DNA of 64,000 nucleotides from Coccinella septempunctata (taxonomy: Eukaryota > Arthropoda > Insecta > Coleoptera > Coccinellidae). Below the pieces are notes generated by a model. It saw nothing but the letters and a program-made list of their open reading frames with translations. It did not search any database and was not told where the DNA came from. Of this stretch, positions 14,469-26,012 are shown in pieces; position 1 is the stretch's first letter; each line of letters begins with the position of its first letter. The stretch covers positions 8,680,001 through 8,744,000 of the forward strand of contig NC_058195.1 in the NCBI RefSeq assembly GCF_907165205.1. Reading direction: 5' to 3'. A program made the position numbers and the translations under genes.

Positions 14469-17400
14469 ATGGAAATGAAGTTCGTTAAAAGCGGTTCTTT
14501 GAAATATCAAATTCAAATTTTAGGGTACGCGATTTTTTTAATTTACGCGTGTTGTGGGAACGAATGTGATGAGTGCATTCAGTTGGGTCCAGAGATGAAT
14601 TTCTGTTTTCACAGTGTGAGTACTGGCCAAAGTATCTTATCTTCAGATAGCAAAATTTGAACTCGGCTTATTTTTCATACCTTATATCCTCCGATAAGGA
14701 GCTAGAGAAATAGTCAAAACACTTTTTGAAACTGAATCGTAATCTTGGTTTGTCCAAATATATATGATGATCCCATATTCACGAAATTGAAACGAAATTC
14801 ATGTATTCGAGTCGAAAATATCAATACCTATAAAAACAAATCGATTAATCTCTCTGAGTTTGAAACCTGTTATGATCTGAAATTTGCAACTGTAGATAAT
14901 TGTGGAAAATATTGTTACGCCCTACATTTTTCTTCTTTAATTGCTCACGATTGAGATATTCTTCAAGGACTTTAAAGGTTCGAGGTGTGAAAGACTTGAG
15001 AATCTAAGAGACTGCCCATCAGAGTATATCGAAAAGAACAGTCATTCTCTTGTGACCATTCTCAAAGATGAGGGATTCAGAAATTTCGAAATTTTCGAGA
15101 AAAGAAAGAATTACATACAGCTGAAGCCTCAAAAGTTAAAGCTAGATTTACGAAGAGGTGAGGTTCACTTAAGATAGGAGGTTCCTCCTTCCAATCTTAA
15201 TTGTTTTGTTTTATCAGGAGATGCTGTGAACTTCACATTTTCCTATAAACCCGCAGAAAATTACCCTCTTGAAGTATACTATCTCATGGACCTCACGTTT
15301 TCGATGAAAAATGACTTGGAAACTCTGATAAATTTAGGGGGAGAACTAGGATATTCCCTCAAAAACATCAGCGAACACTTCAAAATAGCATTCGGCTCCT
15401 ATGTCGACAAACTTCGAATGCCTTTTTCTTTCACAAACCCTGACAACATCGAAAATCCATGCAATCACACATCGGAAAGAATTTGCGCCAAGAGTTACCT
15501 CTTGAAGCACATCCAGAACTTCACCAATGACGTTGAACTTTTCGCTAGAGAGGTAAGAAAAATACTTCAAACCACACCACCGTCCTTTTTATCGAAACGT
15601 CTAGTTTATCCCAAATTTTGTTGAAGGTTAGGAAGAAAAGCAACACCAGTGCCAATCTAGACGACCTGGAGGGGGGTATGGAGGCTCTGATGCAAGTTTT
15701 GGTGTGTGGAAATCGAGTTGGTTGGTCGGACGTTTCGCGAAAACTGGTAATCATCAGTACAGGAAGTTACATGCATCTGGCTGGCGATGGAATACTATCG
15801 GGAACAGTGATGAAGAATCCTGGAAAGTGTTTGGTGGATTTTGATGGGAATTATCCTGCTGATAATCCTTACGACTATCCTTCTCTTGGAGAGATACATG
15901 GGCAGCTTAAAAAGCAGAAAGTTGGTTAATGTTACACCCTAATTTCTTGATAGTTTCATAAACTTCGAGTTTAAAATCTATTTTCAACTCTTCAGAAATT
16001 GCTATCGTATATACCTTTTTTTATAAGAGTGACAATGACTAAAAGTGAACACTTTTCTAGGTAAACGTCATATTTGCAGTGAAAGAAAAGGTTCTTTCAT
16101 ATTATCGGCAAATGGGACAGGTTTTGAAAGATTTTTCTTTTGTCGGAATATTGGACAAAGATTCCAAGAACATCATCCAACTGACGAAGGATGGATACAT
16201 GGACTTTTTCAAAAAGGCGAAATTTTATGTGGATACGAATCACACTGCAGATTTGGACATTGAGTTTTACGCCAACTGTGATGGTTCGGGTTTTTTTAAA
16301 ACCGCCGAATGTTCTAATGTTGTCTTGGATCAAGTCATTGATTTTATTGTTGAGATTAAATTGAAAAAAGTACCGGAGAATGTGAAGGTAATTTTGAGAT
16401 CATGGGTATTGTGAGTTGGAGCGAATTCATAGCATTTTCCTCATCATGGAAATATCAATAAGATTGGAAGAACATATTACTGAAATAACTATTTTTTGCT
16501 AACCAGAATCTGTTGTTTTGAATATTCTGAATTTCGACAAACTTTAGATTTTCATCAATGTTAGGGTAGCATAGATACGAAGAACGATTTTATGAATTTT
16601 CCATATTTTAGAGGGAAAAATTATTCATAGTGGAGAAAAATATTCAGGAGAAAATAGAAGTCGATCTAGAATATTACGGATTCTGTGAATGTGATTCAAT
16701 TTCATCACAAACAGAGGGAGAATCATGTGTTAATGGAATTCTGAGGTGCGGAAAATGCAACTGTAATTACGGCTGGTAAGTGAAAAAATCCTAGTTAATG
16801 TAAATTACTTTTTCTCGCGAACTACTGAACTATATGACCACAGCAGCCTCAAGTACACAGATAAATGGATCCAAGGATGAAGTTTTTAAGAAAAAGTGAA
16901 TACTTTTGCATTTTGGGTAACTAAATGAAGATTGGTAAAAAATCGAGTACCATCTGTCAAAGATGCACTCAACTTTTAGCTCGAATGGACTAATTTTAGA
17001 GATGAAAATTGGGGAGGAAAAACCCAATAATTTGAATTCCTGATAATCTCAGAAAACTTGGTGAAGAACTATTAAAATAGACACATAATTAGTGATTTTA
17101 AAATTATCATTTAATTGTATATCCACAAATTCGATTGATGTGCAATTCGTTACAATTAATTTAGCGAAACAAGTTTATGGAAGACCATGAGAATTATTTG
17201 TAAATAGCAGAGGATGACGAGAGAGAGAGAAAGGAGGCCATCTACCAGAATAAGAATTCTTTCTTGGTCAGCTGAATTGGCAAATATGTCTAACATTTTA
17301 AAATTAGTAATTTTCATAATATTTCATAATTAAAAAGAATGGATTATCTCCTGTCCAAGACATTAACTTTGTGCAATTGTAAATTTTATTACACGTGAAT

Positions 17401-19174
17401 ATAATGACTTGGAAATGAAGATGTAGTGTGTTATACATAGTTCTATTGGAAACCTGATTTGGTAATAGTTCAGAACTCAAAGTGTGGTCGATGAGATTGG
17501 AAAATAATTACCATTTCAATTACCGTTTATAATGTTTAGCGTTAACATAACAAATTGAGTTATACCTAGTTTTTTTTCGTTTCATCTTGGTTGGATCATT
17601 ATTACCATTGAAATTTGCACTTGACGACTTGAAACACGTGGATTTCAAAAGACGAATAATAAACTCGCCAATTATTTCGAAAAAAAAAACAGATATTATT
17701 TCAGAAACATCATTTGACACTAAAGAAAATATATACTTGCAGGACTGGCGATTCATGCAACGAAACCTGCAGTTATAGCCTGGATCCATGCAGGAAAGAG
17801 GTTGATGGCATCAAAGAAACTTCTTGTAGTCGAAGGTGAATTAAATTCGATGCCTAATCTAACCTAATCCAATTGGACCTAACCTAACTTAACGACTCAA
17901 CCTAACCTAACTCAGCTTAGCCTAACCTAACCTAACCTCAATCCATTCTAACCAAACATCAAAATTTTTAGGGGAGACTGTGAATGCGGAAAATGCATAT
18001 GTGATTTTCCTTACCAAGGAAAGTATTGCGAATACAAATGCCCGATATACAGGGGGAAAATCTGCTCCGGTCACGGCAACTGTCAAAATGGCGAATCTTG
18101 CAGCTGCGACAAGGGATACACCGGAAGAGATTGCTCCTGTGAAGACTCCATCAGAAGCTGCATGGTACTCGGAAAAATCTGTAACGAGCGTGGGAGGTGC
18201 GAGTGCAACAAATGCATCTGCAATGAAAATTACAAGGGGAAAAAATGCGAGTATTATGTTGGCAAAACTGGAGGATCGGGATACTGCTCAGAGTTTATAA
18301 ACCAGACGATGAATTTCGTGGAAAATGGTACAACAGAGCTGTTTTACGGAAACATTTCGATAAAACCTATAAGCGTATCCAAAGAATTCAAGCTAGGTGG
18401 GGAAGGTAAGAGATGTAACCTTAAATCATGAACTCTCTGGCCTGTAGCCATTTGTAGATATAGAGCCAAGTAGGCTGTGTAACTTAGACTTAACTTAGAC
18501 TAGGTATAACAAACTACAGGACAGGATGAAAAAAGTGGGATAGTCAAGCGTCCAGTGTTGCCTTTCCATTAATTCCATTGTCACCAAGTAGTCTTCTCAT
18601 GCAAACACTTGAAGCTGGCAATGTTCCTGATTTTTCAGTTTTTTACTCTTTAGGGTAGATTCTAAATTTATGGAGTTGCCAGCGACCTTAAAATCTCTCT
18701 TTGAGAGGTATTATCAAAGAATTTTCGTGCAGAGTTAACGATATCAAAGATTTATTCATTTGTCCCAGGAAGGGACTGTCCAATTTTCGTATAGCTAAAT
18801 AACTGATGTAAACTTTGAGTATTCTCCGTTTTTCAGGTATTTGTTTCGCCCGATTGAACACCAAAACCCACTATTGCGAAATCAACTACAGCTATAACCT
18901 AGAACGGCAACCGATTGTTTTAAGGATACAGCCGTATTGCTACAAACAGGTGAACGCAGCAGTGGTAGCACCCGTCATTGTTTTTGGCGTATTCGCTTTT
19001 GGACTCCTGGCTGTTTTGATTTGGAAATATGTCACTTCTAGGAAGGATAGATTAGAGTATGAGAGGTTTCAGAAAGAGGTGGACCATCAACAGAGAAGTA
19101 GGACCGAGAATCCACTTTATACAAGTCCTATAACTAGTTATAGGGTACCCAGTAATAAGAATAAAATTTTATGA
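14469..19174 (+). CDS. Integrin beta subunit, divergent (beta-nu-like)
   Basis: Nine exons (14469-14615, 14968-15157, 15218-15552, 15627-15920, 16061-16387, 16612-16775, 17743-17835, 17972-18405, 18837-19174) join in phase to 773 aa. In order: a hydrophobic signal segment, the Cys-rich PSI domain (CDECIQLGP), a short hybrid segment, the beta-I domain from YYLMDLTFSMKND (residue 133 on), Cys-rich I-EGF repeats (CECGKCIC, CECNKCIC), a short tail region, one membrane span (about 702-727) and a cytoplasmic tail with a membrane-proximal DRLEYERF motif and a single NPLY (753-756). Integrin betas pair with alpha subunits for matrix adhesion or phagocytosis. Odd points: the metal-site motif is D-L-T-F-S, not DxSxS; the conserved STDA is STGS, so Gly270 replaces a coordinating Asp; the second NPxY is missing. 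Intron 4 has a weak donor (gttggt). The assignment to beta-nu rather than betaPS is inference from this divergence. Confidence 0.93.
17851..17939 (-). repeat. Interstitial CCTAA (TTAGG) pentamer run (integrin intron 7)
   Basis: Many CCTAA pentamers and near variants fill most of the 136-bp intron between exons 7 and 8 of the integrin gene. They lie in the opposite orientation to the run in the SDR intron. Confidence 0.65.
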
Positions 19175-19831
19175 GTAGCATTATATTTTCAATATAACCC
19201 CTAACGTTTGTATTTCCACCCCATCAAAAACAAAAATCCTGAAACCAATTATTTCATCAAAATTTTCAAAGCTATTTCAAAATAAAATCGGCATTAGAAA
19301 TCCAGGATACAAAATTTCATAACAAACAGTCCAACCGATCTTGATAAATGATTTAATAAATAAAATGGAGACTTTCTTTTATATATTATACTTGGGCCAA
19401 TCCATATCAAAACTAGTAAACCTCATAGCCAGGGACAACAGGTTGTCTCTGCTCATAGCCTTTAGTTAAACTTTCTGACCAAGCCATCCTAGATACTGAA
19501 GCCTATTCTGCGCACCCCTAGCGACGTCCCTTGTGATCCTGTGACGAATAAAGAAATGGGAAAGGCATTGATAATTAAGAAATATGAATTTTCTTTATTG
19601 TCTTTATTGGTTTTATGTTGAATAACATTTAAAATGATCACCTAGAAAGTGGACTGAAGTATTGAGACTTTTCAATACATATTCATGAAGTCCATAAACT
19701 CTTGAAATAAAAAAGAACAATACTTAAAGGCTATATTTCAATGCATGGTGAATATAAAACTTACATCTTGCACACTGAATAATACAATAAATAAACATAA
19801 CAATATCACTTACAACTAAACTATACAATTC
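19175..19831. other. Convergent 3' flanks of integrin beta (+) and Uso1 (-)
   Basis: The stop codons of the two genes are 657 bp apart and face each other. AATAAA at 19281-19286 is a candidate poly(A) signal for the integrin. On the minus strand AATAAA at 19594-19599 and 19603-19608 could serve Uso1. No other gene is seen. Confidence 0.55.
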
Positions 19832-22800
19832 TCATATCTCATTTTCAGAATTAGAACCATTCTCTGAATCATCATCTTCCAAAACTTCCCCCAATTCTCT
19901 CAATCGATTTTTGAAAACAGTAAGTTTACAATCTTGATCAGTCAGAAGTTCCAAGAGATCCTCCTGATCCTTTCGTAAATGTTCAAGTTCATCTGATTTT
20001 TCCTTCAGCTCATCCTTCAATTTTTGGAGCTCTTCATTTACGACTATTTCTTTTTTGATCGTAAGGGGTTCTTGTGGCTCAATACAGTTATGATCTACAT
20101 TGTTTGCTGTTGAATTGGTGGCTAATTGAACTTTTAGGAGCGTATTCTGATCATTTAATTGGGAATTAGTTTGACGAAGTTCCTCGAGTTCATTCTGAAA
20201 GAAATATACCTTAATGCAACTATGCAAAAACTTTTTATTGATAAACCTTTATTTATTTTCCAAATGCTTAACCCGCCACTGCTTTTGATTTATATAGACA
20301 GGAATTATTCTATGGTGCACGATAGAAAAGATAAAGGTGAGAAGATTGAGGTTAATCAATGTCGCAAGTTACAACAATTTTTAATCCTATTTGTCATTGA
20401 TTTTTCCGAAGCTGATAACCTTTTCAGTCTTCTTAAATCCATACAAAACGAGTTTTACTTTTTTTCATTTGCTTGACACAAAAATCCTGGGTGAATATGG
20501 CAAGAGCTCCTCTGAAATGTAAGATAGGACCATCTATTTTGAATGCAGATTTGTCCAACTTATACGTAGAATCACAAAAACTATTAGATAGCGGCGCTGA
20601 TTATCTTCATTTAGATGTAATGGACGGTCATTTTGTGCCCAATATGTCTTTGGGTCATCCTGTTGTTAAGTGTCTTAGGAACAAAATACGTAATACTTTC
20701 TTCGAAGCTCATATGATGGTTGATGAGCCTGAAAAATGGGTAGAACCTATGGCAGATGCGGGTATTAATCAATATACATTTCACGTGGAAGCAACTAAAG
20801 ATGTCTTTCCTTTATGTAGACGAATAAAAGAAGCTGGAATGCAAGTCGGAATAGCTCTAAAACCAGGTACAGGAATTGAAGCTGTGAGGCAATATATTGA
20901 CAGTGCAGATATGATTCTTATAATGACAGTAGAACCTGGGTTTGGTGGTCAGAAATTCATGGCAGATATGATGCCCAAGGTGCAATGGTTACGGAACAAT
21001 TACCCTTTACTAGATATCGAGGTAGATGGAGGTGTAGGGTTGAACACAATCACAGCATGTGCAGAAGCGGGTGCAAATATGATTGTGGCTGGCACAGCAA
21101 TAACAGATGCTTTGGATCAACGGGCTGTCATAGCTAGTCTACGGGAAACAGTTGAGAGCTCAATACATAAATGTAATGTCTAAGATTGGCTGTTGACAAA
21201 TTGTTACTGTTATACTTTCGGTTCAACCGTCTGACAAATTGGTGCATATTTTTCGAGAATTTTATTTACAATGAAATATTATTGCGATGTAAACTTCTGT
21301 GACATTCCTTATGTACTTTTTATTGTATGGTAATAAAAATGGAATTTTGCATTTGTTGGAAACGATGATTTTTCCATTCAGTTAAGAAAAATATGGCTCA
21401 AATATGCAAATCAATAAATGATGGCATTCCTTGAGGAATTCAATAGGTAATAGCAGAACCAGACATTCAGAACCTACCTTCAGCATTTCTTTCTCTCTTT
21501 GTGCACTATTGAAGGCTTTTTGTAAATCATGCAGTTTCCTATCTTGATCTCTGATCAACTCCTTGTACTGCAACAGCAGAGCATTTTCATGTTCGCTCAA
21601 ACTCAATTCCGATATGCCATTTTGGAGATCCCTTTGCACGCCCAAAGCATTTATAATGACACCTGGAATATTATAAAATTATTCTGAAAATGATTCTTAA
21701 GATTCATCAAGGATTCATTACCTTCGAATGACTTGAATAGCTTACAAAACTCAAACTCCAGCAAAAGTTCACTTGAATGCTTTGCCAGTATTTGAGGTTG
21801 CTTAGCAGCCCTTGCATAAACTTCATGTCTCGATATCTCATTCAACTTTTTACAGTATGTCTCGATACCAACACGTTTCTCGATAAGCTGAGAAAGATTT
21901 TCTTTAGAATAGTTCTGAACAGAGTTATCATTGAAAACTACACAAAGGCCCATTATAAAAGCACATATGCCTTGTATCAGTTCTTCGTTATTGTCATATT
22001 CACTTGCTGAAGTTTGTGCTGTTAAAAATGCCATGGCACCTGTCACAAATTTGAGGTTAATTAAGGATTTCAAACGACTCAAGGTCATACCTCACCTGGA
22101 ATGTTAAGAAATACTTGAACAGCTTGTTGACACTGTGATAGCCACATTGCTAAAAGCATCAGAATTCCAATTTTAGATTGGAGTTTGTTACTTTGCTGAA
22201 GATACACCACACTTTGATGTAACAAGCCTATTGCCTGTGCACCTAGATTAGTGGCTATCATAACCCTCAATAACTGTTCTTTTTGCGCTGGATTGTCAAT
22301 TAAGCAGTGTGAAAGAGAGATTGAGGAAAACCAATTGCTTAAACTGTCATTGCTAAATAATCCACCACACAATAATTGACCAGTAGTGACGTCTGACGTT
22401 GCTAAAGAGCTAGGAAGTAGTGTTTGAATAATTTGGCCCTGACCAATCTCATTCTTGTACAAAAAGCATTCAAAGCAGTATAAAACAGCACAACGAAGTT
22501 GAAAAGGTTGCTTTTCATTAACCATCGACATCAATAAGACAACAATGGCTGGACGTGGGGGATTGGAAGGTGCCATGACATTGGCAAAGTATTCTTGATT
22601 TGTTAGGTTTCCTCTTATTATTTCAGCAACAGTGTTGATAGTTTCTGTTAAAATGTCTGCTGGTACTCCACTTGCCATCAGTATATTACATAAGGCTTCC
22701 AAAAGGTTCACATTTCTCATACTTTTTTGGCAGGCAGTAATAATTTGAATAGGATTGTTGGGACTGACTAACGTTCGAACTAGCTGTAGAACGCAATGCA

Positions 22801-23709
22801 TGTTTGAAACTTTTTGAGGGCTCCAACCAATTTCTTCTAGGTTATCGGGCAGAATCAACATAGGAGCAATCTTTTGAATGTAAGAACCCTCTTTGAAAAA
22901 ATTTATATTACTAGTGTTGTTTTTCAATAAATTGAGCATCAAGATCAAGCAGTCTTCAACAACAATACCACCTTCTGTTAAGCCTTCCTCAATTATAACC
23001 TCAAATAATCTGTCAAAAGCATTCTCGAATGCCACGATTTTTTGAATATTTGCATTGTTCTTTGTTAAATTGATTAACAATAGGAGTGCATCATTCCTGA
23101 TGACTTCCCTACTTTCACCCAATAAATCCATCAATTTTGATACACCCATCGGGCTGACTAATATTATATCTTGTATCTCTTTGGGCTTGTTGGCTAATAG
23201 AGATGTTATTAATTTAACAGCTGGCCATCTTACTCTAAAATCGTATTCTTCCAAAAAACTCAATACTAATGAGACACTTTCTGTATTTTTAATGAACATT
23301 TCTGTGAATTGCTCTCCAATATTAACATTTATAGCTAGTGAAGATTCAGTCTCTTCCTCGAAAGGTTCTCTGGAGGTAATATTACACAGAGTATCTAGGC
23401 AATACCCAATGATTTCACAGTCTGCTCTATCCAATTCTAAGACCTGTTTCAGTACATCCATACTGTGAGCTCCAACTTCAACTCTATATTTTTTCGATAA
23501 GGCTTTGAGTGCTCTACAAGCATCCCTCCTATCTTCAAGAAGTGTAGAAGTACTAACTCTGCTCACAAGTCTTTCAACCTGCAAGTAAGTGACTCAGAAA
23601 AGCAAATATATGAGACCAATATGTTCATTACTGTTTCTGCTCCTGTTATTTGTTGGTCGGGAGCTGGTGCTCCCAACACAGATTTCAGGCCGCTTCGGAA
23701 ATATTCCAT
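19832..23709 (-). CDS. Uso1: General vesicular transport factor p115 / Uso1
   Basis: Minus-strand exons 23709-23632, 23578-22096, 22039-21722, 21662-21478 and 20194-19832 join in phase to 808 aa, starting MEYFRSG. The large second exon encodes the armadillo-like globular head, including STLLEDRRDACRALKALSKK and EIIGYCLDTL, typical of p115. The third exon has LIQGICAFIMG. A coiled coil follows (HENALLLQYKELIRDQDRKL, then Glu/Leu/Lys heptads), ending in an acidic tail (EDDDSENGSNSENE). p115 tethers COPI and ER-derived vesicles at the Golgi and promotes SNARE assembly. The coiled coil is shorter than in the human protein (about 960 aa). The fourth intron (20195-21477) contains the epimerase gene on the other strand. 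The start shares a 213-bp region with the divergent MORN gene. Confidence 0.95.
20497..21183 (+). CDS. Rpe: Ribulose-phosphate 3-epimerase, nested in a Uso1 intron
   Basis: A single uninterrupted frame encodes 228 aa, the usual length of eukaryotic RPE. The open frame extends 24 bases upstream, but the first ATG, at 20497, gives the expected MARAPLKCKIGPSILNADLS start. Active-site signatures are all present: HLDVMDGHFVPN, HMMV, VEPGFGGQKF and the second catalytic Asp in EVDGGV. The enzyme interconverts ribulose-5-phosphate and xylulose-5-phosphate in the cytosolic pentose phosphate pathway, on a metal-dependent TIM barrel. The gene lies wholly inside the last intron of Uso1, on the opposite strand, and has no introns of its own. 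A poly(A) signal AATAAA is at 21332-21337. Absence of introns could mean an old retrocopy, but the frame is intact and looks functional. There is no obvious poly-A tail or target duplication. Confidence 0.96.
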   Translation: MARAPLKCKIGPSILNADLSNLYVESQKLLDSGADYLHLDVMDGHFVPNMSLGHPVVKCLRNKIRNTFFEAHMMVDEPEKWVEPMADAGINQYTFHVEATKDVFPLCRRIKEAGMQVGIALKPGTGIEAVRQYIDSADMILIMTVEPGFGGQKFMADMMPKVQWLRNNYPLLDIEVDGGVGLNTITACAEAGANMIVAGTAITDALDQRAVIASLRETVESSIHKCNV

Positions 23710-23922
23710 CTCTGATTTCATTCACTTGAATGAAAAAATTGAGACCACCTAATTACACATATCGTCAATTCCAAAACTCTTGAGGATGTTGTTGTTATCA
23801 ACTGTCAAACCGGAATTTGTCCACGTTGTCAACTGTCAAAACGTCAGGCAATTGTCAAATTATTGTTCTTGTTCTTAAAATAAATTCTATGTCTATCTTA
23901 ATTTTGACAGAATCGAAACAAA
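23710..23922. promoter_or_regulatory. Bidirectional promoter, Uso1 (-) / MORN gene (+)
   Basis: Only 213 bp separate the two divergent start codons. The interval carries repeated TGTCAA motifs: ACTGTCAAA near 23801 and 23832, ATTGTCAAA near 23849, and an inverted TTTGACA near 23904. Related motifs lie beside two unassigned candidates at 54010-54080 and 57370-57385. No clear TATA box is seen. The promoter role follows from position; the motif role is inference. Confidence 0.6.
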
Positions 23923-25579
23923 ATGTCGCGCTCGCCGTCATTCAACAAAACCTCCTCAACATCCTCCCTGGGTGTGAGTAAATCGAAGAGCTACACCGAT
24001 CCTGATTTTCAGAGAGGCTCTTTTGACTTCTCCTATCCGAATGGAGACAAGTATATTGGAGAATATTGTGCACACTCGAGTGGTTTAGTATGGAAGGAAG
24101 GAATAGGGACTTACATTACTAAGGATGGGCAATCCTACAAAGGAAAATGGTATGACGATAAACTGGTTGATGGAGAGACGGTAGAAATATCCTTCAAGGA
24201 CGGAACCATTTACGAAGGCCCTTTGGAAAAGTACAAATATAAGGGAGCTGGATGTTTGCGTTTGCCTGGAAATATAAAATTGATTCTAGAATTCGTGGAC
24301 AATAAGCCTGTTGGAGACATAATCCTATTGGATAATGTCGGTAGACCTTGGTATGGTAAGCAGTACTTTATTGCATTGCAGAAAGGGTCTACTTCGGCAA
24401 CTTGGCCACAGTGTTATCTTAGAGATTAGATCCTATAATACGATGGCATGTTGCCTTTATATGTACCACAATATTATCTGGGATTTACAAGATGATATGC
24501 CAGTAGCATGGGAGCTACGACAGTTAATGACAGAGGTAACAAATGGTCCAGTGCTTTAGCCAACACCGATCTGCATACAGAAATCTGCTCAGTTAGAGCA
24601 GGATGTGTTGTAGAGCATGTTTATTGTTCTTTTATAAGGGGGATGTCACTTCTGTGAGGGGGACTAACGTATCCTTGAGATGTTTGATGTACCGATTCTG
24701 AATCTAGAAGACCAAAGAGGGCTATCTTCTAGATCGCATCTAAGCTTAACTGCGACCACTGGAGGCTAGATAATTCAATAACCCGCTATGCAAAGAAATC
24801 CTGAGGATTTTTTGCCAGCAGATCATCAGTAAATTATTCGGGGACTTGGCATTTGGAGGAAGATTTTTTCCTTAATGGCAATGTATTGACCTGATGTGCC
24901 ATGAAAACACTGATACCTGCATATTTACTATATCCTTCAGCAGGTTTCCAATTGGTGGTTTTGCAACCTAAACAATGTTTTACTGTGGCCAAGCCACGTT
25001 TGGTTTTAGTTGCCTGGTGTTGCTTCTTTCTACTCTTAGGTCATTAACACCAAGACAGTTATTGCTTTGATTTCCTCGATAGGTAGATCAGAGGGTGACT
25101 ACACTCTATTTCAACAAGAAAATATCTATTTCGAGAATATTCCAACAAGACGTGGAGCAGCTTACCCCCGCCTCAAGGTCCCTACTAAACCCATCAAGTC
25201 AGTTCAGCAAGTAGTGAAGAAATCGATAGATATGACGGCCCTGGAGCAGCGGGTGTTCAAGAAGAGCGAAAAGTTGGCCGAAGACTACAACTTCGACGAT
25301 TCGGAGTGGTACCGAAATTATATAAATTTCAAGCAGAAGCAGCAAATTATAATGAGCAAAGTGCGTAGGGGGATGAAGTCGCGTCTGACCGACGAAGAGT
25401 TCGATTGGTGCCTCAAGTACGACGAATTCAAGGAGAGGTACCATAAGCTGCTACAGAGGAGGAAAGTGAAGCTGAACGACCCAGTGGATTTGAGCATGTT
25501 TCACACGCTCTACAGCGATGAATACAATTCTTCGAAGCCAGAATTTGTCATGTATCCCAGCAAATCGGAGGAAAACTGA
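23923..25579 (+). CDS. MORN-repeat protein with an unrecognised basic C-terminal domain
   Basis: Two exons (23923-24355 and 25083-25579) join in phase (G + GT gives Gly) to 309 aa. The intron is GT..AG, 727 bp. The N-terminal 36 residues are Ser-rich and low complexity. Residues about 37-118 hold three or four MORN-type repeats: YPNGDKYIGEY, TKDGQSYKGKWYDDK, FKDGTIYEGPLEKYKYKGAG. These short beta hairpins often bind membranes or build ciliary complexes. The C-terminal 165 residues are charged and helical-looking (LTDEEFDWCLKYDEFKERYH), with no family I recognise. Read unspliced, the first exon runs only 24 codons further to a stop, so the two-exon model is preferred. A flagellar or ciliary role is possible from family resemblance but is not shown. 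Confidence 0.75.
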
Positions 25580-26012
25580 TGAAAGTCTTCCACGATTCTT
25601 GGGAATTTTTATTGATTATATTATTTTTCAAAAAAGTTGTTTTATTTTTCCCTTTTATCATAGTGATAGAGACATTGCGCTGCATAATCGGAAGAATTTC
25701 AAACGCAAAAGTTTCGGGAGTGAAGTGAAGATTTGTTATCGGTTTAGGGCAGTGGTCATGATGAAATTATGCAGTGGGTCACAGTGGCAGGTTGCAAAAT
25801 GAGTCGCGTTTAGAACAATGCGATGATGTACGAAAAATTACCATTAAGAAAACTGGATTCTTTGGTAATGCTTCTCTCTGGCAGTTTTTTCTCAGAGCAG
25901 AATGATGCGACATTTGCCAAAATTTAGCCAAGCGAAAAAAACGAAATAAGTATATGGTAGCCGGTAAAGACCGAACTCTTGGACACTAACTGAATCGTCG
26001 ATGAAAAGACAA
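25580..26012. other. 3' flank of MORN gene, nothing further seen
   Basis: No coding or structured signal recognised before the Harbinger-like element. Confidence 0.45.

Noticed and set aside
17214..17232. GAGA-rich tract in integrin intron 6
   Set aside because: Short simple repeat with no further promoter signal.
20159..20476. 105-codon plus-strand frame upstream of Rpe
   Set aside because: AT-rich, overlaps the Uso1 exon antisense, and has no domain; it is a 5' flank of Rpe.
23055..23468. 137-codon plus-strand open frame
   Set aside because: It is antisense to the large Uso1 exon, which has clear homology and coding character.
24356..24429. Unspliced continuation of the first MORN exon to a stop
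   Set aside because: A good donor at 24356 and an in-phase exon at 25083 give a longer, more plausible protein; retained-intron use cannot be excluded.
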